From: Bog-756 sp963839925
GTDB taxonomy: Bacteria > Actinomycetota > Acidimicrobiia > Acidimicrobiales > RAAP-2
Reading direction: 5' to 3'
DNA: 64,000 bases
NCBI GenBank assembly: GCA_963839925.1
Contig: CAWIWV010000002.1
Span: 682,001-746,000, forward strand
The notes beneath the pieces are model-generated. The model worked only from the letters and a program-made list of their open reading frames with translations. It searched no databases and was not told the DNA's origin. Made by a program: the position numbers and the translations under genes. The stretch's first letter is position 1. Each line of letters starts with the position of its first letter. Positions 44,874 to 55,046 of the stretch are shown in pieces.

Positions 44874-45320
44874 GTGGCCTCTCCCGTCCTGCTGTGCACC
44901 GATGGATCTGACGAGGCAATGCGGGCACTGGTCGCTGGACTCGAGTTGCTCGGCCCAGACTTCGAGCTCGCAGTCGTCGCCGTGATGGACGCGCCGGATG
45001 AGTGGGTGCTGGCAGGTTCTGGACACTACGGCCCCGAGATGGCACCCGACGAGTACGACCAACTGGTCTCCCGAGCAACCGATCAAGCCAGGTCGGTGAT
45101 CGCCAGAGTTCAGGACGAGTTGGCACTTGGAGATTCGGAGATCCACCTTCTTCGAGGTGACCCTGGCCAAGCCATCTGCCAACTTGCCCGTGAGATATCG
45201 GCACGAGCAATCGTGGTGGGTTCCCGTGGGAGAGGGAGGGTGAAGCGTGCGCTTCTCGGCTCTGTCTCAGACCATATTGTTCGCAACGCTCCGTGCAGCG
45301 TGATCGTGACCAGAACGTAG
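44874..45320 (+). CDS. Universal stress protein (UspA family)
   Basis: This 148-residue protein starts at GTG 44874 (ASPVLLCTDGSDEAMRALVA). It ends with the ATP-binding pattern G-2x-G-9x-G-S in VVGSRGRGRVKRALLGSVSD, then the final strand APCSVIVTRT. It is a small cytoplasmic nucleotide-binding stress protein that works as a dimer. It has no evident operon partner. Confidence 0.9.
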   Translation: MASPVLLCTDGSDEAMRALVAGLELLGPDFELAVVAVMDAPDEWVLAGSGHYGPEMAPDEYDQLVSRATDQARSVIARVQDELALGDSEIHLLRGDPGQAICQLAREISARAIVVGSRGRGRVKRALLGSVSDHIVRNAPCSVIVTRT

Positions 45321-45433
45321 ACCCGTCACTCGCGGTGCGGAAGGCTCGGCGAGTTGCGGCTGGCCGGCGTGGAAGACGATTGGTCGCCTGTACTGCGTTG
45401 CACCCCTGACTCGTTGCGGCCGGAGCGGCGCCA

Positions 45434-47161
45434 CTAGTGGCCGCGAACGAGGCGACCGGGCAGGGCCTCGGTGCGCTCATCGTTGTCGATGGTTTGCATG
45501 CCGTTCACGAAGGTGGCGACATAACCTTCAGCCCGCTGGATCAATCGGCCGGCACCACCGGGCAGATCGTGGACCTGCTCGGGGCGAATGAGACGCAGTC
45601 GATCGAGGTCGATGAGATTGAGATCGGCCCTCATGCCCGTGCTGAGGATTCCTCGATCGGTGAGTCCGTAGAGTTGAGCGGTCTCTCGAGTAATCCGGCT
45701 TACCGCCCACTCCAGCGGAACCCTCCGCCCGCGGTGCCGGTCCCGGACCCAGTGACTCAGCATGTAGGTGTTGGTGCTCGCATCGCAGACCAGGCCGACA
45801 TGCGCGCCACTGTCGCCGAGTCCATGGAGGGAGATGGGATCCTCCATCATGTCGAGCAAACCGTCATAGGAGTGGTTGGCGTAGTTGAGAAGCGGCCACA
45901 GCAGAAACTCGTGCCCGTCGGCTTCGAGCAGAACGTCGTACGCGACCTCCCACGGGTCGAGATGCTGCCGCTTGGCGATGGCGCGAATGCTCATGTCGGG
46001 GCTTGGCTCATAGTCCAGGTCGTCACCCAGGACGAACACGTTCTCGAGTGTTCGTCGGCCGATCTGGTCCATGAGAAAGGGACCACTGAAGTCGGGTGGC
46101 TCTGAGAGGATCCGGCTGCGTACCTCGGGATCTTTCATTCGGCGGATCCGCTCGGGCAGTGGAAGGTGGGCGATCTCGCGGTACGTCGGTCGGTACTGAA
46201 ACGGGTTGAGCTTGGACTGGTGGCCCATGAGCACGCCGAAGCAGCGATTGGCGACCTGGGGACGGAGGTTGGCTCCCCGCTCGTTGGCTCGACGAGCGGC
46301 ATCGAACCAAGGGCGCCAATGTTCGGCCTCGGGTCGCTCCATGACGAGGAACGTCATCGGTCGGTTCGTCAGGCCAGCTTGACGGAGGAGCCAGTCGAGT
46401 TCGATCTCCATTGCCCCGGCGACATCGCCGGTGATCTCGCCGCCGACACCCGCCGGAACGACTTCGAAGACACCGCGTCCGACTTCGTCCATCGCGGAGA
46501 GGATGGCAGCAAGCTCCTCTTCCGGAGCGAAGGTACCCGGCACCGGGTTGCCCAGTACGTCCCGGTGTCCCGCCGTCCGCCCAGTCGAGAATCCCAAGGC
46601 GCCTGCTTCGATTCCGGACCGCACCACGGCGCACATCGAGGCCAGCTCGTCGTCGGTCGCATCCTCGTGCGCCCGTGGTCCCATGACATAGGCGCGCACA
46701 GCAGCGTGTGGAACGTGGGTGCCGACATCGATCGCAAGGTGCCGGGCTTCTAGTGCTTCGAGATACTGGGGAAACGTCTCCCAGCACCATTGGATCCCGT
46801 CCGAGAGTGCTGTCCCCGGGATGTCCTCGACGCCCTCCATCAGCTCGATCAGAGCGCTCTCACCTCCGGGCCGAACTGGAGCGAATCCGACGCCGCAGTT
46901 CCCGAGGATTGCCGTCGTAACCCCGTGCCAACACGAGGGAGTCAGGTCTTCGTCCCAGGTGACCTGCCCATCGAAGTGAGTGTGCACATCGACGAACCCG
47001 GGGGTGACGATGAGTCCATCGGCGTCGACAGATCGGCGGGCCCGCTCGGTGATTCGACCCACCTCAACGATGACCCCGTCGTTGACGGCGATGTCAGCGG
47101 CACGCGGAGGGGCTCCACTTCCGTCGACGACAGTGCCACCACGGACGACCAGGTCGTGCAC
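45434..47161 (-). CDS. N-acyl-D-amino-acid deacylase family amidohydrolase
   Basis: GTG 47161 opens HDLVVRGGTVVDGSGAPPRA, the expected family N-terminus; the longer open frame to 47422 runs over the SnoaL gene in antisense and is rejected. The 575-residue product has FVDVHTHFDGQVTWDEDLTP (HxH metal site), HGVTTAILGNCGVGFAPVRP, GALGFSTGR and a C-terminal SLHGLGDSGAHVGLVCDAST with the catalytic Asp region. These enzymes hydrolyse N-acyl-D-amino acids or related amides with one or two Zn ions. It follows the SnoaL gene on the same strand. Confidence 0.9.
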   Translation of the reverse strand: MHDLVVRGGTVVDGSGAPPRAADIAVNDGVIVEVGRITERARRSVDADGLIVTPGFVDVHTHFDGQVTWDEDLTPSCWHGVTTAILGNCGVGFAPVRPGGESALIELMEGVEDIPGTALSDGIQWCWETFPQYLEALEARHLAIDVGTHVPHAAVRAYVMGPRAHEDATDDELASMCAVVRSGIEAGALGFSTGRTAGHRDVLGNPVPGTFAPEEELAAILSAMDEVGRGVFEVVPAGVGGEITGDVAGAMEIELDWLLRQAGLTNRPMTFLVMERPEAEHWRPWFDAARRANERGANLRPQVANRCFGVLMGHQSKLNPFQYRPTYREIAHLPLPERIRRMKDPEVRSRILSEPPDFSGPFLMDQIGRRTLENVFVLGDDLDYEPSPDMSIRAIAKRQHLDPWEVAYDVLLEADGHEFLLWPLLNYANHSYDGLLDMMEDPISLHGLGDSGAHVGLVCDASTNTYMLSHWVRDRHRGRRVPLEWAVSRITRETAQLYGLTDRGILSTGMRADLNLIDLDRLRLIRPEQVHDLPGGAGRLIQRAEGYVATFVNGMQTIDNDERTEALPGRLVRGH

Positions 47162-47276
47162 GGTGTCCGACCCTACCCCGTGTCCTCGGGGCGCCGTCGT
47201 GGACGGATGAGTTCGGGGTGAGAGCGCCGAACTGCGCCGCGCCGACCGGGTGGTCGGCCGCAGGCCCATCGATCGG

Positions 47277-47663
47277 CTAGGCGAGGAGCTGCTGCACCTC
47301 TTCGGGAATGTCAGCGAGAGCCGTGATCTGCACTTTGGCGATCCGATCCTCCCGGAAGGTGAGACGATGGACCTCGGGAACGCCTGCGCTGACCCGTCCG
47401 CCGTCACGATCGTAGAAGTCATGATGCACCGCCACGACGACGGCGTCGCCTACCTCGATGATGTCGCCGAGGACAAGGGAATGGGCGACCGTTTGCCTCT
47501 TCTCCCAGAGCTCCGCCACTTCTCGTTTTCCCTTTACAACGGCATTGTAGAGAGGGTCGATGAGCTCCAGGTCCTCATCGAAAAGATCGAGCAGGCTCGG
47601 GAGGTCATCTTCCTTTAGGCACGTAAGGCTGGAGCGGACCACGGCTACCCTGACACTCTCCAT
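47277..47663 (-). CDS. SnoaL-like / NTF2-fold protein
   Basis: The 128-residue protein has the fold pattern: an N-terminal helix pair, DLPSLLDLFDEDLELIDPLY, VVKGKREVAELWEKR, then strands AVVVAVHHDFYDRDGG and PEVHRLTFREDRIAKVQITA. Members include small enzymes and binding proteins; none can be assigned here. It is 115 bases upstream of the deacylase on the same strand and may be co-transcribed. Confidence 0.8.
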   Translation of the reverse strand: MESVRVAVVRSSLTCLKEDDLPSLLDLFDEDLELIDPLYNAVVKGKREVAELWEKRQTVAHSLVLGDIIEVGDAVVVAVHHDFYDRDGGRVSAGVPEVHRLTFREDRIAKVQITALADIPEEVQQLLA

Positions 47664-47745
47664 GACGGGAGTGTAGGCAACGACCGGTGACCACTGGGGG
47701 TTGGCAGCTCAGCGGTCTATTGGCTCGAGAGCACTCGACCGAGGT

Positions 47746-48975
47746 TCAACCGCCGAGGAATGGGCCGGGCATCGGCAGAGATTGAGTGAACGCGTGCGGC
47801 CCGCTCGTCACTTCCGTCAGTTGGGTGAAACGGCCGAACGAAGGATTCGAGAAGGTGATGGTGGCCGGATAGTCGGTCACGGTCCCGGAAGCACAGTCCG
47901 GGTTGCAGTCGTCGTATCCCCAGGTGCCGTGCCCGACAGCGCTCTGGCTGGTCCACGAGGTCCAGGCCATATTGCCGACGATGTTCCCCGCGTCGCCCGA
48001 GATCTGGACCACATTGGGTTCGATCCCGGTCCACGACGCGTTCGACAGCGTCACGATCGGCAAGGTGGGCTGCGGCAGAAGCCAGTAGCCACCACCATCG
48101 GGCTGGGCAGCTATCGAACCGATGGGATACTGCGGTGAAGGCGCTCCCGAGGTCGCCAGCGAACCGTGGAAGACGGCGTCGCCAAATGCGAAGACGCCCC
48201 CATCGGCAGCTGCCAGCCAGTACCCGTCACCTTCGGGGGCGCCGGCCATGCCCACGATCGGTGCATTCAGCGACCGACCTCCGAGCGACCCCGCAAACGG
48301 AGCCCCGCCGAATGCGAAGACACCTCCGTCCGCCGCCACCAGCCAGTACCCCGAAGGCGCAGCCGCCATCCCGACGATGGGCGCATCGAGCGGCTTTCCA
48401 CCCAGGGAGCCATCGAATGCGGCATTCCCGAAGGCGAAGACGCCACCATCGGAGGCCACCAGCCAGTAGCCCTTCCCGTCGGGAGAAGCGGCCATGCCGA
48501 CGATCGCCTTGTTCAGGGTAGTCCCCCCCATCGACCCGCGGAACCTGGCGTCACCGAATGCGAAGACACCACCATCGGAGGCCACCAGCCAGTAGCCCTT
48601 CCCGTCCGGTGTCGGCGCCATACCCACGACCGGTCGGTTGAGCTGCATCGAGCCGGTCGAGCCGTAAAACGCGGCATGTCCGAACGCAGACACGCCGCCG
48701 TCCGAAGAGACCAGCCAGAGGCCTTGACCGTCGGGGGTACTGGTCATCCCGACCACCGGGAAATCGTAGGTGGCGGTTCGCGTTCCCAGACTCGGAGCGG
48801 AGCCGAGGGCTAACGGTTGATACAGAGATGGGGTGTCGATCGTTGCCTGGCCCGGATTGAACTCCGCGGCCACAGCACTGTGAACGGGGGCGAGGACCGT
48901 GAGCGTGGCGAGGGCAATTGCCGCTCCGATCCATTTCCGGTCCCTCGTCCTTCGAATACTCGCTGAATTCGCCAT
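47746..48975 (-). CDS. Secreted GYWLVASDGGVFAFG-repeat protein
   Basis: ATG 48975 (MANSASIRRTRDRKWIGAAI) follows a GGAGCAGGCGGGG stretch; a signal peptide ends near VHSAVAA. About six 46-47-residue units follow (residues 65-310), each with PVVGMAPTPDGKGYWLVASD, then GGVFAFGDAxFxGSxGG. They probably form a beta-propeller. The C-terminal ~100 residues (TLSNASWTGIEPNVVQISGD to the end) form a separate beta-rich domain with two Cys (DDCNPDCASGTV). The function is unknown; such proteins are frequent in Acidimicrobiia. The repeats are diverged, unlike those at 17083-17839. Confidence 0.85.
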   Translation of the reverse strand: MANSASIRRTRDRKWIGAAIALATLTVLAPVHSAVAAEFNPGQATIDTPSLYQPLALGSAPSLGTRTATYDFPVVGMTSTPDGQGLWLVSSDGGVSAFGHAAFYGSTGSMQLNRPVVGMAPTPDGKGYWLVASDGGVFAFGDARFRGSMGGTTLNKAIVGMAASPDGKGYWLVASDGGVFAFGNAAFDGSLGGKPLDAPIVGMAAAPSGYWLVAADGGVFAFGGAPFAGSLGGRSLNAPIVGMAGAPEGDGYWLAAADGGVFAFGDAVFHGSLATSGAPSPQYPIGSIAAQPDGGGYWLLPQPTLPIVTLSNASWTGIEPNVVQISGDAGNIVGNMAWTSWTSQSAVGHGTWGYDDCNPDCASGTVTDYPATITFSNPSFGRFTQLTEVTSGPHAFTQSLPMPGPFLGG

Positions 48976-49274
48976 GGCCCCGCCTGCTCCTTCCGCCGAA
49001 TCAGACCGTTCCGCCGCTCGGCACAGCTCTGACACGATTGCGATCCAACCCCGAGCTCGGAAAGACGCACCCGATACCCAAGGCGGCCCGTTCTTTGAGC
49101 TTACGATTGGTGTTGCCGCTTGAACAGGGTCCAAAGTCCCAGAAGCGCCGCCCACCCTGAATGAGTTGCACAGGGTGCTACCGTCGGTACGGCGGTAGCA
49201 GGTACTTCCCTACCGGACCCGGCAACCTGTGGGTCCCCGGACCCGATCGTGGCCGAGGGGGCGACCCAGTCTTA
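48976..49274. other. Intergenic 300 bp with a possible weak terminator hairpin
   Basis: TGCTACCG (49176-49183) and CGGTAGCA (49193-49200) form an 8-bp stem with a 9-base loop, about 75 bases after the minus-strand UspA gene. No T-run follows, so terminator function is uncertain. Nothing else is seen. Confidence 0.3.
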
Positions 49275-49712
49275 TCAACGCACGATCGTGACCGGGCATC
49301 GAGCGTGATACACACACTTCTGGCTCACCGAGCCAAGCAACAGCCCCTTGAATCCGCCCAGGCCCCTGGAACCGAGGACGAGCAGGTCCGCACCGTCGCT
49401 CGCTTCAATGAGCACCTTCACCGGTGTCCGTTCGTGGGTGCCGGTGATGACGGTCACTCCAGGCGTCAGTTTCGCCACGCGTGCCGTTGCCTCCTCGACC
49501 ACTGTGTCCATGCATCGCTGTATCTCGTCTCTGGAGACGAAGACGTATCCAGGTTCATAGGCCGTCTGGATCTCGAGGACCGCACCGGTCCGATCAGCCT
49601 CGGCTGCCGCCCAATCCAACGCGTGCCCTGCTTCTTCAGATCCATCAACGCCGACGACGATTCTGTGACCGCCGTCCCTTCCCTCAGCAGTGTTTGGTTC
49701 AGGCGACATCAT
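49275..49712 (-). CDS. Universal stress protein (UspA family)
   Basis: ATG 49712 overlaps the stop of the zinc-ribbon gene as ATGA. The 145-residue product has HRIVVGVDGSEEAGHALDWA at the N-terminus and the ATP-binding VLGSRGLGGFKGLLLGSVSQ (G-2x-G-9x-G-S), ending ARCPVTIVR. It differs from the UspA at 44874 and is not a recent duplicate. It is probably co-translated with the small zinc-ribbon protein. Confidence 0.9.
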   Translation of the reverse strand: MMSPEPNTAEGRDGGHRIVVGVDGSEEAGHALDWAAAEADRTGAVLEIQTAYEPGYVFVSRDEIQRCMDTVVEEATARVAKLTPGVTVITGTHERTPVKVLIEASDGADLLVLGSRGLGGFKGLLLGSVSQKCVYHARCPVTIVR

Positions 49713-49870
49713 GCCGCCTTGCTCGGCTGGGCTCGGAAAGAAAGATCTTGTCCACAATCAGGGCAACGTTGGAAGAGAACTGGTCTGTCACCGTCGCCGA
49801 ACCACCGAATCATCAGCTTGACTCGGCTGCAGCCGCAAGCGGGACATTGGCCACCCGATTCAAGAGTCAT
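49709..49870 (-). CDS. Small zinc-ribbon protein
   Basis: From ATG 49870 the 53-residue product contains two CxxC pairs, GQCPACGCSRVKLMIRW and FQRCPDCGQDLSFRAQP, forming a zinc ribbon. An earlier in-frame start (49942) adds residues without pattern. The overlap with the UspA gene suggests a two-gene unit. Function unknown. Confidence 0.6.
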   Translation of the reverse strand: MTLESGGQCPACGCSRVKLMIRWFGDGDRPVLFQRCPDCGQDLSFRAQPSKAA

Positions 49871-50074
49871 GGTCAGAACCTCCTCAGCAAGGGCTTCCGA
49901 CAGACCATCAAGACCCGTCGGAAGCCGGCTTCCGACCTCCATAGGAACACAGGTGATCGCTCCAGATCAGGGCCGAAAGTCCCCGAATCGGAGTGGAGCA
50001 CGCCTCATTGCATCACCACGGGAACGAACCAACGGTCGCATGGCCCACATCCCTCCCGACGTGGCGTGAATCGA

Positions 50075-50575
50075 TCAGCCGACGATCGTTCCGTACATGT
50101 CATTGAGCGGGTAGGTGAGTAGTTCCAGTCGCTCGCCGTCGGGGCCCGAAAAGTAGGCCGACTCACCTTTCACGATATGTGTCGGGATGCCGGCCGCCTC
50201 CAGCTTGCTCAGGAGCCGATCCCACTGCTCGCGCGTGACCGAGATGGCGATGTGATGCAGGCCACCGAGCACCTCGCGGTACTCCCCGAGGTCGAGACCC
50301 GGGAAGTCGAAGTAGGCGAGATAATTCCCATTGCCGACATCGAAGAAGAAATGGGTGGAACCGCGGTAGTCCCGGTTTTCGAACAGTTCGGCGAGCGGGA
50401 ACTCGAGGAGATCTTGGTAGAAGGCGATGGTTCGTTCGACATCGCTGGAGAGCAGGGCGAAATGATGCAGGCCCCGGGCTGATGAGGCGGGCCGTGTATC
50501 CAGGGGCCGGAGATGGCGGGCCTTCAAGGCCTCCCATTCCTCCTTCCTGTCGATGTCGCTCCCGTGCTCGGTCAT
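50075..50575 (-). CDS. VOC-family (glyoxalase/dioxygenase-like) protein
   Basis: The 166-residue protein has a short N-terminal helix, then a VOC domain: RGLHHFALLSSDVERTIAFY, GSTHFFFDVGNGNYLAYFDF, GGLHHIAISVTREQWDRLLS and SAYFSGPDGERLELLTYP. The His and Glu at LHHFA, LHHIA and ERLELL fit the metal-binding positions of glyoxalase/extradiol dioxygenase folds. The substrate is unknown. It is divergent from the rhamnosidase gene. Confidence 0.88.
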   Translation of the reverse strand: MTEHGSDIDRKEEWEALKARHLRPLDTRPASSARGLHHFALLSSDVERTIAFYQDLLEFPLAELFENRDYRGSTHFFFDVGNGNYLAYFDFPGLDLGEYREVLGGLHHIAISVTREQWDRLLSKLEAAGIPTHIVKGESAYFSGPDGERLELLTYPLNDMYGTIVG

Positions 50576-50655
50576 TCTTCCGCTCCTGAGGAAAGGCTAC
50601 AACGGGCCCGGGGCGGACATGAGCGGGGCCACCGCCCCTATGCGAAACTCGCCCG

Positions 50656-53600
50656 ATGCGAGTTCGCTGCCGACGCGGCGTCGTGCTGGGTGTCGTCGTC
50701 GGGTTCATCGCGTTGTTGTTTCCTGCGTCTGGATCCCATCCCGCAGCGGCAGCAACATCAAAGGGGCCGGGCGCTCCACTCGCGTTGACGGTGGACGACA
50801 TGCCCGCGCCGATCGGGCTCGGGCTGACCGACGTGTATTTCGGATGGCACGTCAACGACAGTCGTCGTGGCGCCGTCCAGAGTGCCTACCGCATCGTCGT
50901 CTCCCGCCCCATCCTCGCGGGTACCAGACGTGGCGCGACGTTGCCGATCTGGGACAGCGGCAAGGTGCGGTCGGTGATGCAGGCGTTCGTCCCGTATGGG
51001 GGTCCCGATCTCTTGCCGGACACCACCTACCGGTGGACGGTTCAGACCTGGGACGGGTCGGGGGTGAGCGGACCGCTGGCCCATCCCGGCACGTTCGACA
51101 CCGGCTTGAACGACAGCGACTGGGACGCGGACTGGATCAAGAGACCCACCATCGAGGCATTGGACACACCGGCCACCATCAACACCCAGGAAGCCACCGG
51201 CATCTGGGCGCACAAGGACGAGTACAGCTACGTCAGGAAAGAGACGGCGCTCGGCGACTCTCCCATCGTCCGGGCCCGAGCCTACGTCTCCGCCGACCAG
51301 CAGTACGAGCTCTATGTGAACGGGACGATGGCCGCCAAAGGTGAGGCCTACTCGTATCCGGATTCCCAGTACTACGAGACCACCGACATCACCCACCTGC
51401 TCAAGTCAGGGAAAGCCAACGCATTCGGGATCATCTACGACTGGCAGGGCCCGGCCAAAGGACGGCCGGAAGGTACGCCAGGTGTGATCGCCCGTATCAC
51501 CGTGCTCCACGCCGACGGCACGATCGACACGATCACCACCAACGGCACCTGGGAGGTCCTTCCGGGTGCCTGGTTGCCGGGTGTTCAGCGCAACGAGGAG
51601 GGCGACCCGGTCGACTACACCGAGAACATCAATGGACCGGCAGAGCCGATTGGCTGGGACGAGCCGGGTTACAAGGGCCAGGGGTGGAAGCCGGCGACGG
51701 TGATCGGTCCTCAAAACACCCCACCCTGGACCCGTCTGGTGTCCGTACGAACCCGCATCGTCTACTCGCCGGTCCACGCCGTCTCCGTGAAGCGGCTCCG
51801 ATCCGGTGCCGTGGTGGCCGACTTCGGGAAGGTGTATGCCGCAATCCCCTCAGTGACCTTCAGCCACGGCGTCCCAGGGCGACGAATCACGATGCATGCG
51901 GGTTACCTCCTCGACCGGTCGGGTGCCGTCTCGACCACCACGGGAACCCAGCACACGAACATGGCGTACTCCTACATCGAGCGAGGCGGCGGGCGTGAGA
52001 CCTTTCGCCCCTTCGACTACCTCGGCTTCCGCTACCTTCAGATCGACGATCCAGGTGAGACGCTCACGACGAAGGACATCGTCGCTCTCACCCGACACGA
52101 TGCCGTCCCCAATGTGAGCGCCGGGACGTTCACGTCGTCGGACAAGACGGTGGACGCCGTCTTCGCACTCGGCAGCCGCTCGGCGTTGTACACCATGCAG
52201 GAGCAGTTCCTCGACACTCCGACCCGCGAGAAGGGGCCGTGGCTCGGGGACGGAATGAACGAGTCGGAGACGGCGATGGATGCCTTCGGCGACACGAACC
52301 TGACACGAAAGAGTCTGCTCGAGTTCGCTCAGTCGCAGGCTCGCTACTGGCCGAACGGTGCCATCAACAAGATCTATCCGACAGCGCTCGGGGCCCTGGA
52401 GATTCCCCAGTCGACCGCGGACTACCCCGAGTGGGTCTGGCAGTACTGGATCCACACCGGCGACCGGGCCTTGCTGACGGAGCTCTATTCGGTCGTGGTC
52501 AAGGTGTCGAACTACTTCTCGAGCTACATCGGCCCCGACGGTCTGGTGAGGGGGATCCCCGGCCCGTCTGACGTCCCGCAATTCCCGACCGACACCCAGC
52601 TCAACCTGCTGGTGGACAACGTGTTCAACCGGGTCGCCGACATTGCAGAGGCCCTCGACCGTCCCGCCACCGAGGTGGCCGTACAGCGCGCTCGATCTCA
52701 CGACGCTCGCAGCGGCGATCAACGCCCATCTCCTGCTGCCGACCGGCTACTACACCGACGGGCTCAATGCCGCGGGCATGCCGGTCCCAGCGAGCGACGA
52801 CCTGTGCACCTGCTCCGGCGCCGTTTCTCCGCAGGTCAACAACGCACTGGCCGTGCAATTCGGGGTCGTTCCGCCGGCCGACCTCACGACCGTCATCAAC
52901 TACATCCTCAGCATGCAGTTCGATCCTCCGGTGGTGAGCGCCGCAGACGTTCTCAACGCCCTGCGGATCGCCGGTCGAGATCAGCAGATCATGCACATCC
53001 TGACCGACGCCTCGGAGCCCGGTTGGGCGAACATCCTCGCCCGCGGTGGGACTTTCACCTGGGAGATGTGGAATCCTCAGGACAAGGACGTCCTGACGCC
53101 GCCCCTCGCCTCGCTCTACGGCAACGGCGACAGCCGCTCACACGGTTTCGGCTCGAACGTGACCGTGGCGATCCAGCAGACGATGCTCGGGGTCATCCCG
53201 ACCGCCCCGGGATTTTCCTCGTTCGATGTCACCGTCCCGCTGCACGCGCTGAGCTTTGCATCGGGACGGGTGCCGACTCCTGCTGGAGCAATCAAAGTTG
53301 CCTGGCACCGACCGGCGACCGCGTCGCAGCCTCTTACCGTTGACGTGACCGTTCCGGCAAACACCAGGGCGAGGATCAGCGTCCCAGCCAAGGCGCTGAG
53401 CGATGTTCGAGAGTCGGGCTTCAGTCTCCACGGGCGGAAAGGCGTCACCTCGGCTTCCATCGAGGGCGCCTACGCGGTCGTTGGTGTCGGCGCCGGCACG
53501 TATCACTTCTCGAGCACCGACGTGCCGGCCACCGCGGTCGGCCTTGGCGGTGACCCCCTACAGCCGAGTCCGCCGGCCACGACGCACTCGACGACGGGCA

Positions 53601-53701
53601 GAAACGTGGTGTTGGTGTTGGCACTGTTGGTCGTGCTCGCACTGGCCGCGCTTGCCGGGACCCAACTCGTCAAGCGACGCAGGCGCTCGACAGACAACTA
53701 G
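50656..53701 (+). pseudogene. Secreted GH78 alpha-L-rhamnosidase-like protein, one frameshift
   Basis: The first frame (50656 to about 52675) gives a signal peptide (VVVGFIALLFPASGSHPAAA), N-terminal Ig-like and rhamnosidase-N domains (DADWIKRP, QQYELYVNG), and the start of the (alpha/alpha)6 catalytic domain with FLDTPTREKGPWLGDGMNES and TADYPEWVWQYWIHTGDRAL. Near 52676 a single extra base (GTGGCC-G-TACAGC) shifts the frame. The rest (to 53701) continues LGVIPTAPGFSSFDVTVPLH and a C-terminal membrane anchor, VVLVLALLVVLALAALAG, with a basic tail, giving a surface-tethered enzyme of about 1014 residues. It would release terminal L-rhamnose. If the indel is real, the enzyme is truncated inside the catalytic domain. 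Confidence 0.8.
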
Positions 53702-53735
53702 CGACCTGCCGCTCGAGAATCGGCAAGAATTCGGC

Positions 53736-54647
53736 ATGGCCACGCCCACCGAAGAAGAGATCCTCACCTGGTTCGAACAGCTCTCCAATTGGGGCCGGTG
53801 GGGTCCCGACGACGAACTGGGGACCCTCAACCTGATTACGCCCGAAGTCCGGAAGCGGGCTGTCCGGACGGTGACCGAGGGCGTCAGCATCTCGTGCGCC
53901 CGCGATGTCGTGACAGGAGTGCACGGTCTGGAGAGTGAAGTGAGCGCCACTGCCACCATGATGGGATCCCGGTTGGGATTCGCCGTCGAGAAGATCACGG
54001 AGTTGACCCCGCACGGTCATTTCATGACCCACCTCGACGCGCTCAGCCACATCTTTTGGGACGGTCAGATGTACAACGGCCGCCCAGCAGACGTTCTCGC
54101 TGACGGCGGCATGAATGCATTGCCCATCGAGGTCACCAAACAGGGCGTCGTCACCAGAGGAATCCTTCTGGATGTCGCCGCGGCGAAGGAACTGGAGTGG
54201 ATCGAGCCAGAACACGGGGTCTTCCCCGAGGACCTCGAACTTGCCGAGGCCCGGCAGGGGGTGCGCGTGGAGCCGGGCGACGCGGTGCTCTTGCGTACCG
54301 GGTTCAACCGCTATCTCCGGAGCGCCGGATTGGACTCCTCCGACCCGGGGATGCATCAGCCGGGCTGGCATGCGGCGTGCTTGCCCTGGCTGCGAGATCG
54401 CGATGTCTCGGTGATCGCCTGTGATTCTGCGAACGATGTGACGCCATCGGGATACGCCGGCCTCATCCTGCCCGTCCACACCGTTGGCATCGTCGCCCTA
54501 GGCCTCTGGCTGATCGACAACTGTGATCTGGAACCAATCGCCGCTATGGCCGATTCGCTCTCTCGATGGGAGTTTCAGCTCTCGATCTGCCCATTGCCCT
54601 TTGCGGGACTCACGAGCAGTCCGTTGAACCCGATCGCTCTGTTCTGA
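53736..54647 (+). CDS. Cyclase-family (kynurenine-formamidase-like) metal hydrolase
   Basis: ATG 53736 opens a 303-residue protein. NWGRWGPDDELGTLNLITPE leads to the metal motif HGHFMTHLDALSHIF (H-x-x-x-H-x-D-x-x-x-H), with VVTRGILLDVAAAKELEW, EPGDAVLLRTGFNRYL and IACDSANDVTPSG later. The Pfam cyclase family includes kynurenine formamidases and isatin hydrolases. This longer subtype is common in actinobacteria, often beside unrelated catabolic genes; the substrate is unknown. It starts 35 bases after the rhamnosidase. Confidence 0.88.
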   Translation: MATPTEEEILTWFEQLSNWGRWGPDDELGTLNLITPEVRKRAVRTVTEGVSISCARDVVTGVHGLESEVSATATMMGSRLGFAVEKITELTPHGHFMTHLDALSHIFWDGQMYNGRPADVLADGGMNALPIEVTKQGVVTRGILLDVAAAKELEWIEPEHGVFPEDLELAEARQGVRVEPGDAVLLRTGFNRYLRSAGLDSSDPGMHQPGWHAACLPWLRDRDVSVIACDSANDVTPSGYAGLILPVHTVGIVALGLWLIDNCDLEPIAAMADSLSRWEFQLSICPLPFAGLTSSPLNPIALF

Positions 54648-54680
54648 TAGGCACTCACAGCGCAAGCCGTTCTCGGACCG

Positions 54681-55046
54681 TCAGGAGGTCCGTCGGGCCC
54701 AGCGCCGCGACCACTGCTCCAGGGGTTCGAGTGCCGAGCCGAGCGTCGCGCCGATGTCCGTCAAGAGGTAGAGCTGGTCGCTCCCCTGGGTGACGAGTCC
54801 CGCGGCCACCAGTTCGTTGAGGCGGGCGTAGAGGACACTCGGCGACATCCCGTCGCAGCGTTCCCGAAGCTCCCTGGCACCGACCGGCCCGTCGCGAAGT
54901 TCCCAGAGAACCCGAAGGGACCATCGGCGACCAAGCAGGTCGAGCGCCGCCATCAGCGGACGGCCCGATGTCGAGCCCCGAACGGGGTGACCCGGCCGGG
55001 GGGAGGGTTGACGTTTCGTTTTCCGTAACGTATCGTCCTGCACCAT
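54681..55046 (-). CDS. HxlR-family winged-helix regulator
   Basis: With ATG 55046 the product is 121 residues; a longer frame to 55187 overlaps the divergent gene and is unlikely. The HxlR core is MAALDLLGRRWSLRVLWELR, DGPVGARELRERCDGMSPSV, LYARLNELVAAGLVTQG and LTDIGATLGSALEPLEQW. HxlR proteins bind palindromic operators as dimers and often sense redox or electrophiles. Its start codon overlaps that of the divergent AhpD-like gene at CCATGG, within an inverted repeat, so it probably controls both. Confidence 0.85.
   Translation of the reverse strand: MVQDDTLRKTKRQPSPRPGHPVRGSTSGRPLMAALDLLGRRWSLRVLWELRDGPVGARELRERCDGMSPSVLYARLNELVAAGLVTQGSDQLYLLTDIGATLGSALEPLEQWSRRWARRTS

Noticed and set aside
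47161..47422. N-terminal extension of the deacylase to 47422
   Set aside because: The extra 87 codons run across the SnoaL gene and do not resemble the family; GTG 47161 fits the expected start.
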